Shown: positions 27,582-36,212, counted from the stretch's first letter. The stretch is 64,000 nt of DNA from [Leptolyngbya] sp. PCC 7376 (GCF_000316605.1 NC_019683.1:2588036-2652035); one strand, 5' to 3'. Translations and numbers: made by a program. The notes: generated by a model not told the origin, from the sequence alone.

Positions 27582-29534
27582 CTAGATCAACTCTGCATCC
27601 GCAATCATTTCAACCAAAGCTGGCCCTTTATATTCCAAGGCTCGTTGCATCGCATCATCAAGCTCCTCTTTTTTTGTCACCCGAATACCCAGGCCTCCAC
27701 AAATTTCAGCATATTTCGAGAAATCAGGATTATGCAGTGATGTCTGCCAAACGTCCCATTCTCCAGCTCGTTGCTCCTTACTAATCTTCCCTAATTGCGA
27801 GTTATTCACCAAGAAATGAGTGATATTCATGTCATATTTCACCGCAGTGGTAAATTCTGCCAAATATTGACCAAAACCACCATCTCCGGATACCGAGACA
27901 ATTGGCCGTTCATGCCCAGCTGCCGCCCATGCCCCCATCGCCGCCGGGAAACTAAAACCAATAGAACCGAGATAGCCTGACATGAGAACAGATTGGGCTT
28001 CACATTCAAAGTAACGACCAAAAGAATAGGTGTTGTTGCCCACATCCACCGAAATCACAGCATTAGCTGGAATTTGGCGGGTCATCGCGGCAAAAATAGC
28101 AGCAGAACCTAAACCTTGGCCACGATCATCTGCTTCTCGACGAATTTTTTCCTCGCGCCAAATTGCCCAACGATCTGCTATTTCCTCACGCCGATTTTCG
28201 GTATTTACTTGCCCTGTTAAAGCTGTTTTTAATTGTTCGACGACAATACTGATCTCACCCCAGACTGGCACTTCTACCGGATGGAATTTACCGAGGGCAA
28301 GAGGATCAAAATCTACTTGAATAATTGGCTTTTTCGCAGAAATTCCGGTGTGATTAGAGAATGATGCACCAAATACCAACAGCAAATCCGACTCATTCAT
28401 AAACCAACTGGCAATGGGTGTACCACTACGTCCTAAGACACCGCAGCCCAAAGGATGGCGATCGCTAATTTGTCCTTTTGCTTTAAAGGTCGTAAGAATT
28501 GGTGCTCCCAATAGTTCAGCCAATTCGATAATGGCAGGCATATTAAACCGAGATCCATGACCCACAATAATCACTGGGCGACGGGATTGCTTTAGACGGG
28601 CGATCGCCTTTTGTAGAGCATCAGGTGGTGGCGCAATCTGTAACGGTGTAATGCGCCCAGTCGGACTAGAAGCTGGCACATCAACAGCAGCTTGTACCTG
28701 AACTTCATCAGGGAAAATCAAATGAGATACATCACGCTGTAAAAGTGCATTTTTTACCGCAAGGGTCATCAACTCTGCATGTTTGCTATGGCTTAAAACT
28801 GTTTGGCTCCAAGCTGCCACCCCACTAAAAGCTGCACCCAGATCACATTCCTGAAAATTGCCTGTCCCCAATACCTGAGAATTCACTTGTCCTGTCAAAG
28901 CTAAGATCGGTGAACGATCCACCTTGGCATCCCACATCCCAGTTAAAAGATTTGTTGCTCCCGGCCCGGCGATCGTCAGGCAAGCTGCAGGTCTTCCCGT
29001 TAATTTGCCATAGGCCGCTGCCGCAAAAGCCGCTGCCCCTTCATGACGAATACCAAAGAAGGTAATATTCCCTTGCTCTTCTTGACGCCGCAAAGCATCT
29101 GCCAAACCAAGATTAGAATGGCCCACCATGCCAAAAACATGGGTAACTCCCCAGTTCACCATCGTTTCAGCCATGACATCGCTTACTGTTCTGGTATGAG
29201 GGTCTTCCACAGGCAAGCCCACATAAACGCCATCCTCTCGCACCTCTACCGGGAATGTTTCCAGTGCATCATCGTCATCGAAAGCACCGGGAGACTGTCC
29301 AGTGAGAGGGCAATAATCCCAGCCATGCCAAGGACAGCGCAACAAACCATTCTCAATCGAACCTTCCCCTAAAGGCCCACCCTGGTGCGGACAGCGATTA
29401 TCCAAGGCACCATATTGACCATCGTAATGGGTTAGAGCGAGACCTTTATGTCCGGCAATCACCGTTTTGACACGACCCTCCGGCAATTCGTCTGGTGCTA
29501 AAACTTTGAACCATTGAGTTGAAGTATTTGCCAT
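27582..29534 (-). CDS. Rieske 2Fe-2S domain fused to a ThDP-dependent (acetolactate synthase/pyruvate oxidase-like) enzyme
   Basis: 650 residues. An N-terminal Rieske domain (residues 1-110) has Cys48-x-His50 and Cys67-x2-His70 (RCPHQGGPLGEG and LRCPWHGWDY). The rest is a full three-domain ThDP enzyme: the pyrimidine-binding domain with catalytic Glu in FGIRHEGAAAFAAAAYGKLTG and GPGATNLLTG, a central domain (RPVIIVGHGS), and the pyrophosphate-binding motif SGDGGFGQYLAEF...VNN. Related enzymes decarboxylate 2-keto acids. Fusion to a Rieske centre is unusual and suggests that electrons from the ThDP intermediate are passed to or from the cluster; the substrate is unknown. It lies 97 bp downstream of the Rieske-glutamate-synthase-like gene, on the same strand. 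Confidence 0.85.
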   Translation of the reverse strand: MANTSTQWFKVLAPDELPEGRVKTVIAGHKGLALTHYDGQYGALDNRCPHQGGPLGEGSIENGLLRCPWHGWDYCPLTGQSPGAFDDDDALETFPVEVREDGVYVGLPVEDPHTRTVSDVMAETMVNWGVTHVFGMVGHSNLGLADALRRQEEQGNITFFGIRHEGAAAFAAAAYGKLTGRPAACLTIAGPGATNLLTGMWDAKVDRSPILALTGQVNSQVLGTGNFQECDLGAAFSGVAAWSQTVLSHSKHAELMTLAVKNALLQRDVSHLIFPDEVQVQAAVDVPASSPTGRITPLQIAPPPDALQKAIARLKQSRRPVIIVGHGSRFNMPAIIELAELLGAPILTTFKAKGQISDRHPLGCGVLGRSGTPIASWFMNESDLLLVFGASFSNHTGISAKKPIIQVDFDPLALGKFHPVEVPVWGEISIVVEQLKTALTGQVNTENRREEIADRWAIWREEKIRREADDRGQGLGSAAIFAAMTRQIPANAVISVDVGNNTYSFGRYFECEAQSVLMSGYLGSIGFSFPAAMGAWAAAGHERPIVSVSGDGGFGQYLAEFTTAVKYDMNITHFLVNNSQLGKISKEQRAGEWDVWQTSLHNPDFSKYAEICGGLGIRVTKKEELDDAMQRALEYKGPALVEMIADAELI

Positions 29535-29631
29535 GATGGAATTCCTTTAATGAATGGATCGAGTGGCTCTAAATATTGGGTTAAATCTAAAATGACGGCT
29601 CCAGCCAAAGTCTTATTCTTTTCAATCAGTT

Positions 29632-31245
29632 TTAAAGAGGGGTGACACCGGCATAATCTACGCCTGTGAGATGGGCCATATCTCGATGCCAAGTGGTCAA
29701 ATCATCAGCGCAAAACTGATTAAAGTGAGTATGTCCGCAGGCTCGTGCAAGCACCTGCATCAACTCCGTAGAGGCACGGAAAAAACGATTTAGTCTTTCG
29801 GCTGCATCATCAATAATTAAGCGGCGACGCAAATGTTCTTTTTGGGTGGCAATACCCACCGGGCAATTATTCGTATGGCAAGCGCGCATCCCGAGACAAC
29901 CGATCGCCTGAATTGCCGCATTAGAAACGGCTACCCCATCAGCACCGAGAGCCAAAGCTTTCGCGAAATCAGCAGGCGTTCGTAACCCGCCCGTAATAAT
30001 TAAAGTCACATCCTTAGCACCGCGACTATCTAAATATTTTCTCGCTCTAGCCAGGGCCGGAATGGTGGGTACAGAAATATTATTGCGGAAGAGCAACGGT
30101 GCAGCGCCCGTCCCACCACCGCGACCATCCAAAATAATGTAATCCACACCAATGCGTAATGATGCTTCAATATCCTGTTCAATATGCTGGGCGGAAAGCT
30201 TCACACCGATAGGAATACCGCCCGTTTTTTCCCGTACAGTTTTGGCAAAGTTACGAAAGTCATCAACGGACTCCCAGTCTGGAAAGCGTGGGGGAGAAAT
30301 GGCAGATTGACCTTCTTCTAAACCTCGCACCTCAGCAATTTTACCTTTAACCTTGTGGCCGGGGAGATGGCCACCTGTGCCTGTTTTTGCGCCCTGACCA
30401 CATTTGAAGTGGAAGGCTTGCACTTGCAGGAGCTTATCCATGGAGAAACCAAACCGGGCAGAAGCGAGTTCATAAAAATAGCGGCTATTAGCAGATTGCT
30501 CTTCGGGTAACATGCCGCCTTCACCGGAACAAATGCCTGTGCCTGCCAGTTCAGAGCCTTTCGCTAAGGCAACCTTTGCTTCTTCAGATAATGCGCCAAA
30601 ACTCATGTCTGACACGAAAATTGGCATACTCAGTTTTAAGGGTTTCTTGGCATTGGGGCCAATCACCAATTCTGTGCCGACTTCTGCATCATCGAGCAAG
30701 GGTAAACGGGCTAATTGGGCTGTAACAAATTGCAGATCATCCCATTTTGGGAGCTGTGGGGCGGGCACTCCCATGGCAGAAACGGGGCCATGGTGTCCAG
30801 TTTTTGAAAGTCCGTGGGTGGCCAGAGCATGAATATAGTGGGTGCTTGGTTCATCGACAGTGCCGTGAATATCAGCGTAGGTTCCTTGGTAGGCATCTCG
30901 GTTATAAGGCTGGGGATGTTTGGTGCGCCAAGCAATTATTTCGTCGGCATCGACATACACATCGTCGTCTTCGACCCAGGCATTAAATTTGTCGAGAATT
31001 TCGCTGTCATTGTAAGAACTAACGCCTGTATCCATGCGGTAATCCCATTGGTGCAGCCCACAAATGATGTTGTCGCCTTCGATGGAGCCATCAGCCATCA
31101 AAGCTCCCCGATGTTTGCATCGGCCATAGAGCACTGAGAGTTTTTCATCCCAGCGGATAATCACAAGATCAACGTTTTCGACTAATGCGGCAACGGGCTG
31201 GCGATCGCCGATCTCACTCCAGGTGGCAATTTTGACTTTTTTCAT
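29632..31245 (-). CDS. Rieske domain fused to FMN-binding glutamate-synthase-like protein
   Basis: 537 residues. Residues 1-100 form a Rieske domain with Cys43-x-His45 (RCKHRGALM) and Cys62-x2-His65 (IICGLHQWDY). The rest is the GltB-type FMN barrel: PIFVSDMSFGALSEEAKVALAKGS, GTGICSGEGGMLPEE, QGAKTGTGGHLPGHKV, IGVKLSAQHIEQD, and GRGGGTGAAPLLFRNNISVPTIPALARA. A cysteine-containing stretch near the C-terminus (AIQAIGCLGMRACHTNNCPVGIATQ) supplies the ligands for the 3Fe-4S cluster of this family. The glutaminase domain is absent, so ammonia or a non-glutamate substrate is likely. Two iron-sulfur centres on one chain imply electron transfer. It appears co-transcribed with the ThDP-Rieske gene downstream. 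Confidence 0.87.
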   Translation of the reverse strand: MKKVKIATWSEIGDRQPVAALVENVDLVIIRWDEKLSVLYGRCKHRGALMADGSIEGDNIICGLHQWDYRMDTGVSSYNDSEILDKFNAWVEDDDVYVDADEIIAWRTKHPQPYNRDAYQGTYADIHGTVDEPSTHYIHALATHGLSKTGHHGPVSAMGVPAPQLPKWDDLQFVTAQLARLPLLDDAEVGTELVIGPNAKKPLKLSMPIFVSDMSFGALSEEAKVALAKGSELAGTGICSGEGGMLPEEQSANSRYFYELASARFGFSMDKLLQVQAFHFKCGQGAKTGTGGHLPGHKVKGKIAEVRGLEEGQSAISPPRFPDWESVDDFRNFAKTVREKTGGIPIGVKLSAQHIEQDIEASLRIGVDYIILDGRGGGTGAAPLLFRNNISVPTIPALARARKYLDSRGAKDVTLIITGGLRTPADFAKALALGADGVAVSNAAIQAIGCLGMRACHTNNCPVGIATQKEHLRRRLIIDDAAERLNRFFRASTELMQVLARACGHTHFNQFCADDLTTWHRDMAHLTGVDYAGVTPL

Positions 31246-31304
31246 TGGGTGTCGTTCCTAACTGAATTGGGGCTGATTGGGAAAATGGGGTAAAAGGGAT
31301 TGAT

Positions 31305-32036
31305 TTAACTCGATAGGATGAGTCCGGCATACAGGATAGTGCCGCCGAGAAAGGAGAAAAAACAACTCTGCTGTTCGTCGGGCAATTCTCGTTTCAAAAT
31401 ATTGAGGATGATACTTCCGGCTAAAAATGACCACACCAGGGACACTGTTACTTCACTGAGATGAAAGGCTTGTCCAGCGATCGCCCCAACCATAATCGCT
31501 CCGGTCAATATCCACCGTCCTTGCTTGTCGTAGGGCATCGAATGGTGTTCCCGTAAACTGCGATCCACAATAAAAAAGTGCAGGGCGATCGCCACAAAAA
31601 ACAAAATGCACTGCAATAAACTATGCTCACCGATGTCCTGGAGCAAATAACCCACAATGATGTTTAGTACTGAGAAAAAGGCGATATGAATCCAAAAAGT
31701 AATAGTGTCAGTACTATCAGAATTGTGATTTTCACGGTTGAACTTTCGCGAATTTAATGCCCAAATATCCAACCCATAAAAAATCAAAAGACCAACCAGT
31801 GCAATGATATAAATATGATTTTCCAGGTAGGCCATCAGGGGCACAGCAGAATGTTCTAATTCCTCTTGGGCATGGCTGAGTTCAGGGAAAATCTCTAGGA
31901 AAACATATCCAATCGATACGCCTCCGGCAAACGACAGCCAACGGTGTTCGGGAATAAATGCAAAAATATTTCGCTTGGAAACAAAAGCATGAATCAAGGC
32001 TAAACCGACAGCCAAAATCAGACCCGGTCCTTCCAT
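31305..32036 (-). CDS. ZIP-like integral membrane protein
   Basis: 243 residues with about eight hydrophobic segments. The helix GGVSIGYVFLEIFPELSHAQEE and the late segment SFLAGSIILNILKRELPDEQQ resemble metal-site helices of ZIP transporters (HxxxE-type), and ALHFFIVDRSLREHH is another polar helix. This points to a divergent ZIP-family divalent-metal transporter in the cytoplasmic membrane, but the canonical HNxxD motif is not fully preserved, so transport is uncertain. It lies 60 bp upstream of the two Rieske-fusion genes on the same strand, and its metal might be iron for those enzymes; that is inference. Confidence 0.65.
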   Translation of the reverse strand: MEGPGLILAVGLALIHAFVSKRNIFAFIPEHRWLSFAGGVSIGYVFLEIFPELSHAQEELEHSAVPLMAYLENHIYIIALVGLLIFYGLDIWALNSRKFNRENHNSDSTDTITFWIHIAFFSVLNIIVGYLLQDIGEHSLLQCILFFVAIALHFFIVDRSLREHHSMPYDKQGRWILTGAIMVGAIAGQAFHLSEVTVSLVWSFLAGSIILNILKRELPDEQQSCFFSFLGGTILYAGLILSS

Positions 32037-32161
32037 AGACGGCTCACTCTAATCTTTATTAATTAACCTGAATGTTACTGAATCATTACTTAGGGACTAG
32101 GCTTTGCTCAACAAAACAAAATGTGCGATCGCCTGTCCCTTTATTGCCCTAATTTCTCAGC

Positions 32162-32575
32162 CTAATAATCAGCAGTCGGATAGACAACTTTCACGTCATT
32201 ATTTTCCCAATAGGTATCCGCATTTGCTTTGCGCGTTTCTGGATCAGCTTCCCACTGAGGCTTTGTTTCGCCGAGCTTACCGTTATAAAACAGGAACAAC
32301 TTTCCCTCTGACACAATGTAGCTCTTAGGATCGATCGGAAAGGTTTTTCCTTCTGAGACTGCCAGCGCGCAAAAGCCACCATACTGAGGAATATAACGCT
32401 CTGGATTGGCTTCAAATGTTGCTTTGTTCGCCTCACTACTAAAGCGATAGGTTACGCCTTCGTAGGTTGCCATAATACTTTCATCACCTTTGGTCGGCAT
32501 ATCAGAGAAATAAGACACTGGGTCATAACCTTGTAGCGCAACGCCAGCTTCGTTGAGATTTTGTAAATTAGCCAT
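32162..32575 (-). CDS. YHS domain-containing protein
   Basis: 137 residues. Matches the YHS family: GVALQGYDPVSYFSDMPTKGDESIMATYEGVTYRFSSEANKATFEANPERYIPQYGGFCALAVSEGKTFPIDPKSYIVSEGKLFLFYN. These small proteins are often linked to metal or haem handling; the substrate is unknown. I chose the ATG at 32575 because AAGAGGTG precedes it at the correct spacing; a GTG two codons upstream overlaps that site. The gene is divergent from a LysR regulator 117 bp away, a classical regulator-target arrangement. Confidence 0.85.
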   Translation of the reverse strand: MANLQNLNEAGVALQGYDPVSYFSDMPTKGDESIMATYEGVTYRFSSEANKATFEANPERYIPQYGGFCALAVSEGKTFPIDPKSYIVSEGKLFLFYNGKLGETKPQWEADPETRKANADTYWENNDVKVVYPTADY

Positions 32576-32692
32576 AATCACCTCTTTTGATGGATCATTC
32601 GCCTTACGATGGGCTTACCAAGATCATGAATCGGGCTTTCGGTTGGAGCAAGCTGATTTTTTTAATTGAACCGATAGATAGTAACTATAACG

Positions 32693-33562
32693 ATGGATCT
32701 TTACCAAATACACTATTTTCTGGCGATCGCCGAGGTTGGTAGTTTTACCAAAGCAGCAGAACAACTATACGTATCGCAACCATCGCTCTCGGCAGGGATA
32801 AAAAAATTAGAACAAGATTTAGACGTGCAGCTATTTGAACGAGTTGGGCGAGGAGTATTACTCACATCGGCAGGCCGTTTATTCCAAGAAAAAGCCCAAA
32901 GCATTCTGGCAGAATATAAGGCAATTCGCCAAGATTTGGAACAGTTAAAGGATGCCCCAACCTTACGCATTGCTACACTGCACACGCTCCGAGCCGATAG
33001 CTTAACTCAGATTGTCGGTCGATTTCATGAGCAATACCCCAATGTTGCCATTGAGATTTTGCAGGGTTATTTCCAAGATATCCAGCAATGGTTGGAGCAA
33101 GGTGATGTGGATTTGGCCATTACTTGGTTACGGGGAGAAAAGACCATCCCAAATTCCCAGGCTTTGTTTCACCAGCCCTTAGCTTTAGCGGTTCATCAAG
33201 ACCATTCTTTTGCAGAAAGAGAAACTGTTTGTTTAGCTGAGTTGGATGGACATGCCTATATAAATCGGATCAATTGTGAGCTATGGCAAATGCATCCCAA
33301 ACTCTTTGCGACGGCTGGGATTGAGCCTAAATTTATTTATTCTTCTAATAATGAGGAATGGGCAATTTCATTGATCCAAGCAGGGATGGGGGTCAGCATT
33401 ATGCCGATGTGGAAAAGGATTAAGAATATCGTTTATGTGCCGATCTCGGATCTAGATTTAAACCGTACGATTGGTCTGCAATGGCGTGGGAAAACGAATC
33501 TCAAAGCTGTCAGCTGGTTTCGTGATTTTGTAGCAGATTGTGATTGGCAAGTGGCAAGCTGA
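32693..33562 (+). CDS. LysR family transcriptional regulator
   Basis: 289 residues. The N-terminal winged helix-turn-helix is typical: MDLYQIHYFLAIAEVGSFTKAAEQLYVSQPSLSAGIKKLEQDLDVQLFERVGRGVLLTSAGR. The effector-binding domain follows (PTLRIATLHTLRADSLTQIVGRFHEQYPNVAIEILQG onward, with GMGVSIMPMW). It resembles the CynR/CbbR-like group; the inducer cannot be read. It is divergent from the YHS gene and probably controls that promoter. Whether it also controls the Rieske-fusion genes beyond it is open. Confidence 0.9.
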   Translation: MDLYQIHYFLAIAEVGSFTKAAEQLYVSQPSLSAGIKKLEQDLDVQLFERVGRGVLLTSAGRLFQEKAQSILAEYKAIRQDLEQLKDAPTLRIATLHTLRADSLTQIVGRFHEQYPNVAIEILQGYFQDIQQWLEQGDVDLAITWLRGEKTIPNSQALFHQPLALAVHQDHSFAERETVCLAELDGHAYINRINCELWQMHPKLFATAGIEPKFIYSSNNEEWAISLIQAGMGVSIMPMWKRIKNIVYVPISDLDLNRTIGLQWRGKTNLKAVSWFRDFVADCDWQVAS

Positions 33563-33846
33563 TTTTTAAGCTTAAAGATTTAAAGCCTCGACTGCTGCGA
33601 GAAGTTAAGGGATTACTGTGCTTTTTCGGATTTCAAATTTAAGGGTTAGAAGCATCATGTCAAGACACAAAACAAATGCTGACATGCTTTTCTATAGACA
33701 GTTTGGGAATACTAAAGCCATGCCCAGTTTTCATTGCTCGCATCACTCAAAACGATGTTATTCCATGGAATTCTCTATCCAACGGGGAAAGCAAGCAACC
33801 GAACAAGCTGTCTATTTTTCTGCCTATTTTTCCAGGACAACACCCA

Positions 33847-34332
33847 ATGTTTAAGACTTTTTTCACTAAATTTTCTGCTGTGGCGATCGCCGCGACGACT
33901 GCTTTCATTTCAACTGCATCTGTTTTTGCGCAACCCATATCTCCCTCTGTAAATGGGCGCTACGAAGACCTCGTTCAAACAATTCATTGCCCCGAAGACG
34001 AAGAATCCTATGGCAACTTCAATGAATATGGCTATTGGGGTGGCGGCAGTTGGTGCGGTGAAGATGGGAAAGAAGGATATTGGGTTTATGATGCTCCCAA
34101 TTGGTACGTCTGGGCATCTGAGACAACAGATGAATTAGACCCTGAAGCGAGTGCCTATGGCAGTTACTCAGGTCTTGTCCAAATACTTGAATGTGCAGCC
34201 GATGTGGATGCCTATGGTGACTACAACAATTATGGCTATTGGGGCGGTGGTAGCTGGTGTGGCGAAGATGGTTCCGCTGGTTACTGGGTCTATTCTTATC
34301 CCAACTGGTACATCTGGAATTACGCCAACTAA
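33847..34332 (+). CDS. Secreted protein with two Trp/Gly-rich tandem repeats
   Basis: 161 residues from the ATG at 33847. A signal peptide (KTFFTKFSAVAIAATTAFISTASVFAQP) is followed by two tandem repeats of about 57 residues. Each has a Y.DLVQ/Y.GLVQ strand, a Cys, YG(N/D)(F/Y)N(E/N)YGYWGGGSWCGEDG, then GYWVY..PNWY(V/I)W. The paired cysteines may form disulfides. The aromatic/glycine pattern suggests a small beta-rich domain that binds a ligand or a surface polymer. I do not recognise a named family. It sits between the LysR gene and an IS element. A longer frame upstream of the ATG is not supported by any signal. Confidence 0.78.
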   Translation: MFKTFFTKFSAVAIAATTAFISTASVFAQPISPSVNGRYEDLVQTIHCPEDEESYGNFNEYGYWGGGSWCGEDGKEGYWVYDAPNWYVWASETTDELDPEASAYGSYSGLVQILECAADVDAYGDYNNYGYWGGGSWCGEDGSAGYWVYSYPNWYIWNYAN

Positions 34333-34487
34333 AGAATTTACTCAATCACTCTTTCGTTAAATCTGTTGTCTCAGTCGCTTTGTAGGCTCTGGGGCAATTT
34401 TTGTTTACAGCGCGTAAAAAACAGGAGAGTTTCAAGTAAGTAATGCTATAGCAAAATGGAGTGAGTCGTTTCCTTGGAAGTCTCGCT

Positions 34488-34907
34488 ATGACAATTCACT
34501 GTCCCCAATGTAATGCTCAAGACATCATCAAAAGTGGATTCGCTAAAAATCGTCAACGATTTAAGTGTAAGCAGTGCAATTATCAATTTACAAGCTTTTC
34601 TAAAGAGCGGGGCAAGCCTCTCTGGATGAAATTAGAAGCTGTATTGATGTATATGAGTGGTATGTCCATGAATGCGACAGCCAAGATTCTCGGTGTATCA
34701 GCTCAATCAGTGCTCAATTGGGTAAGAGATTTCGGTGAAGCCAATTATGAAAAGCCCACTCCTGAGTCTGCTGTCGTGGTGGAGCTAGATGAGCTATGGC
34801 ATTTTATCCAAGAGAAAAAAACAAACTTTGGGTCTGGAAAGCATATGACCGTAATACTGGGCGACTCATTGACTGGGAATTGGGAAGTCGTGATAGTCGA
34901 ACTTTAG
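34488..34907 (+). CDS. IS1-family transposase, upstream frame (InsA-like)
   Basis: 139 residues. A zinc ribbon CPQCNAQDIIKSGFAKNRQRFKCKQC (Cys5, Cys8, Cys28, Cys31) is followed by a helix-turn-helix (MSMNATAKILGVSAQSVLNWVR), the InsA pattern. The frame continues past an A7 run (34815-34821), after which its residues no longer match the family, while the -1 frame does. This is the classical IS1 -1 frameshift arrangement. The start at 34488 is chosen because the family N-terminus begins with the zinc ribbon. Confidence 0.85.
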   Translation: MTIHCPQCNAQDIIKSGFAKNRQRFKCKQCNYQFTSFSKERGKPLWMKLEAVLMYMSGMSMNATAKILGVSAQSVLNWVRDFGEANYEKPTPESAVVVELDELWHFIQEKKTNFGSGKHMTVILGDSLTGNWEVVIVEL

Positions 34908-35212
34908 GTCATTTACTAGAGCGGTTATCGCAATGGCAAATCACTGTCTATTGCACCGATAATTGGAAACCCTATCAACAGCTATTAGAGAATCACCCAG
35001 ATGCTTTTCATGTCATTAGCAAGAAAGAGACAATAGCAATTGAGAGAAACAACTCAGACAATCGCCATTGGTTTGCTCGGTTTCATCGCAGGACGAAGGT
35101 CGTCTCTAAATCAAAACACATGGTGGACTTGAGCATGGCACTGTTTGCGAAATTTAGAGTGAATGGAAGTATTGAGCTACTGCGCAATTGGCGTTTAACA
35201 TTACTCTCTTGA
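34796..35212 (+). CDS. IS1-family transposase, downstream frame (InsB-like, by -1 frameshift)
   Basis: 138 residues in the -1 frame. The catalytic part follows the A7 slippery run: KNKLWVWKAYDRNTGRLIDWELGSRDS, VYCTDNWKPY (second Asp), and the late HWFARFHRRTKVVSKS motif, the IS1 DDE-type core. The nominal ATG at its 5' end is inside the upstream frame and is probably not used; the active enzyme is the fusion made by frameshifting. Confidence 0.85.
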   Translation: MAFYPREKNKLWVWKAYDRNTGRLIDWELGSRDSRTLGHLLERLSQWQITVYCTDNWKPYQQLLENHPDAFHVISKKETIAIERNNSDNRHWFARFHRRTKVVSKSKHMVDLSMALFAKFRVNGSIELLRNWRLTLLS

Positions 35213-35270
35213 AACTCTCAAAAACAGATCAGATATCGCCTGGTCGATTTGTGATTAGATTTAAAAATTC

Positions 35271-35303
35271 AGATCCTCGACTTCTCTGAGAAGTCGGAGA
35301 TCT
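35271..35303. repeat. REP-like palindrome
   Basis: Arms AGATCCTCGACTTCTC and GAGAAGTCGGAGATCT around one base, with two mismatches that could form G-U pairs. Similar 'CGACTTCT...AGAAGTCG' palindromes are scattered in many cyanobacterial genomes. A degenerate relative (CTCGACTGCTGCGAGAAGTT) lies at about 33586-33605. Confidence 0.7.
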
Positions 35304-35444
35304 ATGCAACCCTATTCTGACTGAAGAGAAGCTTCATATTGAGCGGCGAGATGTTCCTGTAAATTGCGGTGAATAAATCGATCGCCACCCCTCACTCGCT
35401 GCAGAAAAAGGCGATCGCCACAATAATTCAGAATCAAACAAATA

Positions 35445-36212
35445 TTAGAGCAGTTTATAAGTCTGTGGATCAGCTTTGAGAACGTAAGCATCCCCGTAGC
35501 GCATCACATCACCCGTAATTTCAATCGGATCTGCGACTAAATCCAATACTTCATCGTTTACAGCCTTACCTTCTAGATCCGACAGCATAAAATACAGCGG
35601 CAAACCGTCCTCATTTTGCGATAAAAACACAGACGGTACACCACCAGAAATACAGCGAATCGCGCAGGAGCGGTGGGTTTTTGTGCGACCAGGTTTCATA
35701 ATGCCGGGATAACATTTACCATCCATAATTTCTCCTCGCAAAGAGAATTGCCCCATAGAGATCCCCATCTCCAATTCCTGTGGTGCAGTTTCTGGAGGGT
35801 CGATGGGCTCTGCCGAGAAAGTCGCTAAGACAGTCAAGCTATTGCGGTGTACTGGTAACCCTCTCAGCTCCACCCATTGGCCTGCATTTTCCATGACTTT
35901 AGCTGATGGCGAAGTCTTGCCTGGCCCGGACAGCAAATAAACCGAATAAGGACTCTGATCGCCCACATCGCCGGGACGAGGCACCATCAAATGGGGTGAA
36001 GGATCGCTCATTAACAACCCAACAAAAGTTTGCTGCCCGGCAAAACGACCGGGATTTACCTGCTCGGAATGGATAGACGGCAAGAGCAATGCTAAGCCGA
36101 TGTAGCCAATCACCAGTGATGGAATCAGTATTAGTAAAAAGCGGCGTATCTTACGGGGGATTTTGGCATAGCCACGATAAAATTCATCGTTGTCAGAATC
36201 ATGTAAAGCCAT
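35445..36212 (-). CDS. Membrane-anchored protein with Cys-rich conserved domain, unknown function
   Basis: 255 residues. One membrane helix at about residues 25-46 (FLLILIPSLVIGYIGLALLL), then an extracytoplasmic domain. A conserved segment (residues 160-195) reads GEIMDGKCYPGIMKPG...HRSCAIRCISGG, with three cysteines that could bind a metal or cluster. No function is known to me, although the same Cys motif occurs in proteins encoded near Rieske and cytochrome genes in other bacteria (established as co-occurrence only in my memory, not checked). Its start codon overlaps the stop of the haem-Rieske gene (TAATG), so the two are translationally coupled. Confidence 0.75.
   Translation of the reverse strand: MALHDSDNDEFYRGYAKIPRKIRRFLLILIPSLVIGYIGLALLLPSIHSEQVNPGRFAGQQTFVGLLMSDPSPHLMVPRPGDVGDQSPYSVYLLSGPGKTSPSAKVMENAGQWVELRGLPVHRNSLTVLATFSAEPIDPPETAPQELEMGISMGQFSLRGEIMDGKCYPGIMKPGRTKTHRSCAIRCISGGVPSVFLSQNEDGLPLYFMLSDLEGKAVNDEVLDLVADPIEITGDVMRYGDAYVLKADPQTYKLL

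Larger units (their letters stand above)
34425..35219. mobile_element. IS1-family insertion sequence, complete, with 8-bp target duplication
   Basis: A 795-bp element. The ends are imperfect inverted repeats: GAGAGTTTCAAG at the left (34425-34436) and CTTGAAACTCTC at the right (35208-35219), with further similarity inward. The octamer AAAAACAG is present directly outside both ends (34417-34424 and 35220-35227), consistent with the 8-9-bp duplication made by IS1 elements. It encodes the two overlapping transposase frames described separately. Confidence 0.9.

Noticed and set aside
33618-33854. Overlapping ORFs upstream of the secreted repeat protein
   Set aside because: They are open by chance; the signal peptide starts at 33847 and the upstream residues are unlike an exported protein N-terminus.
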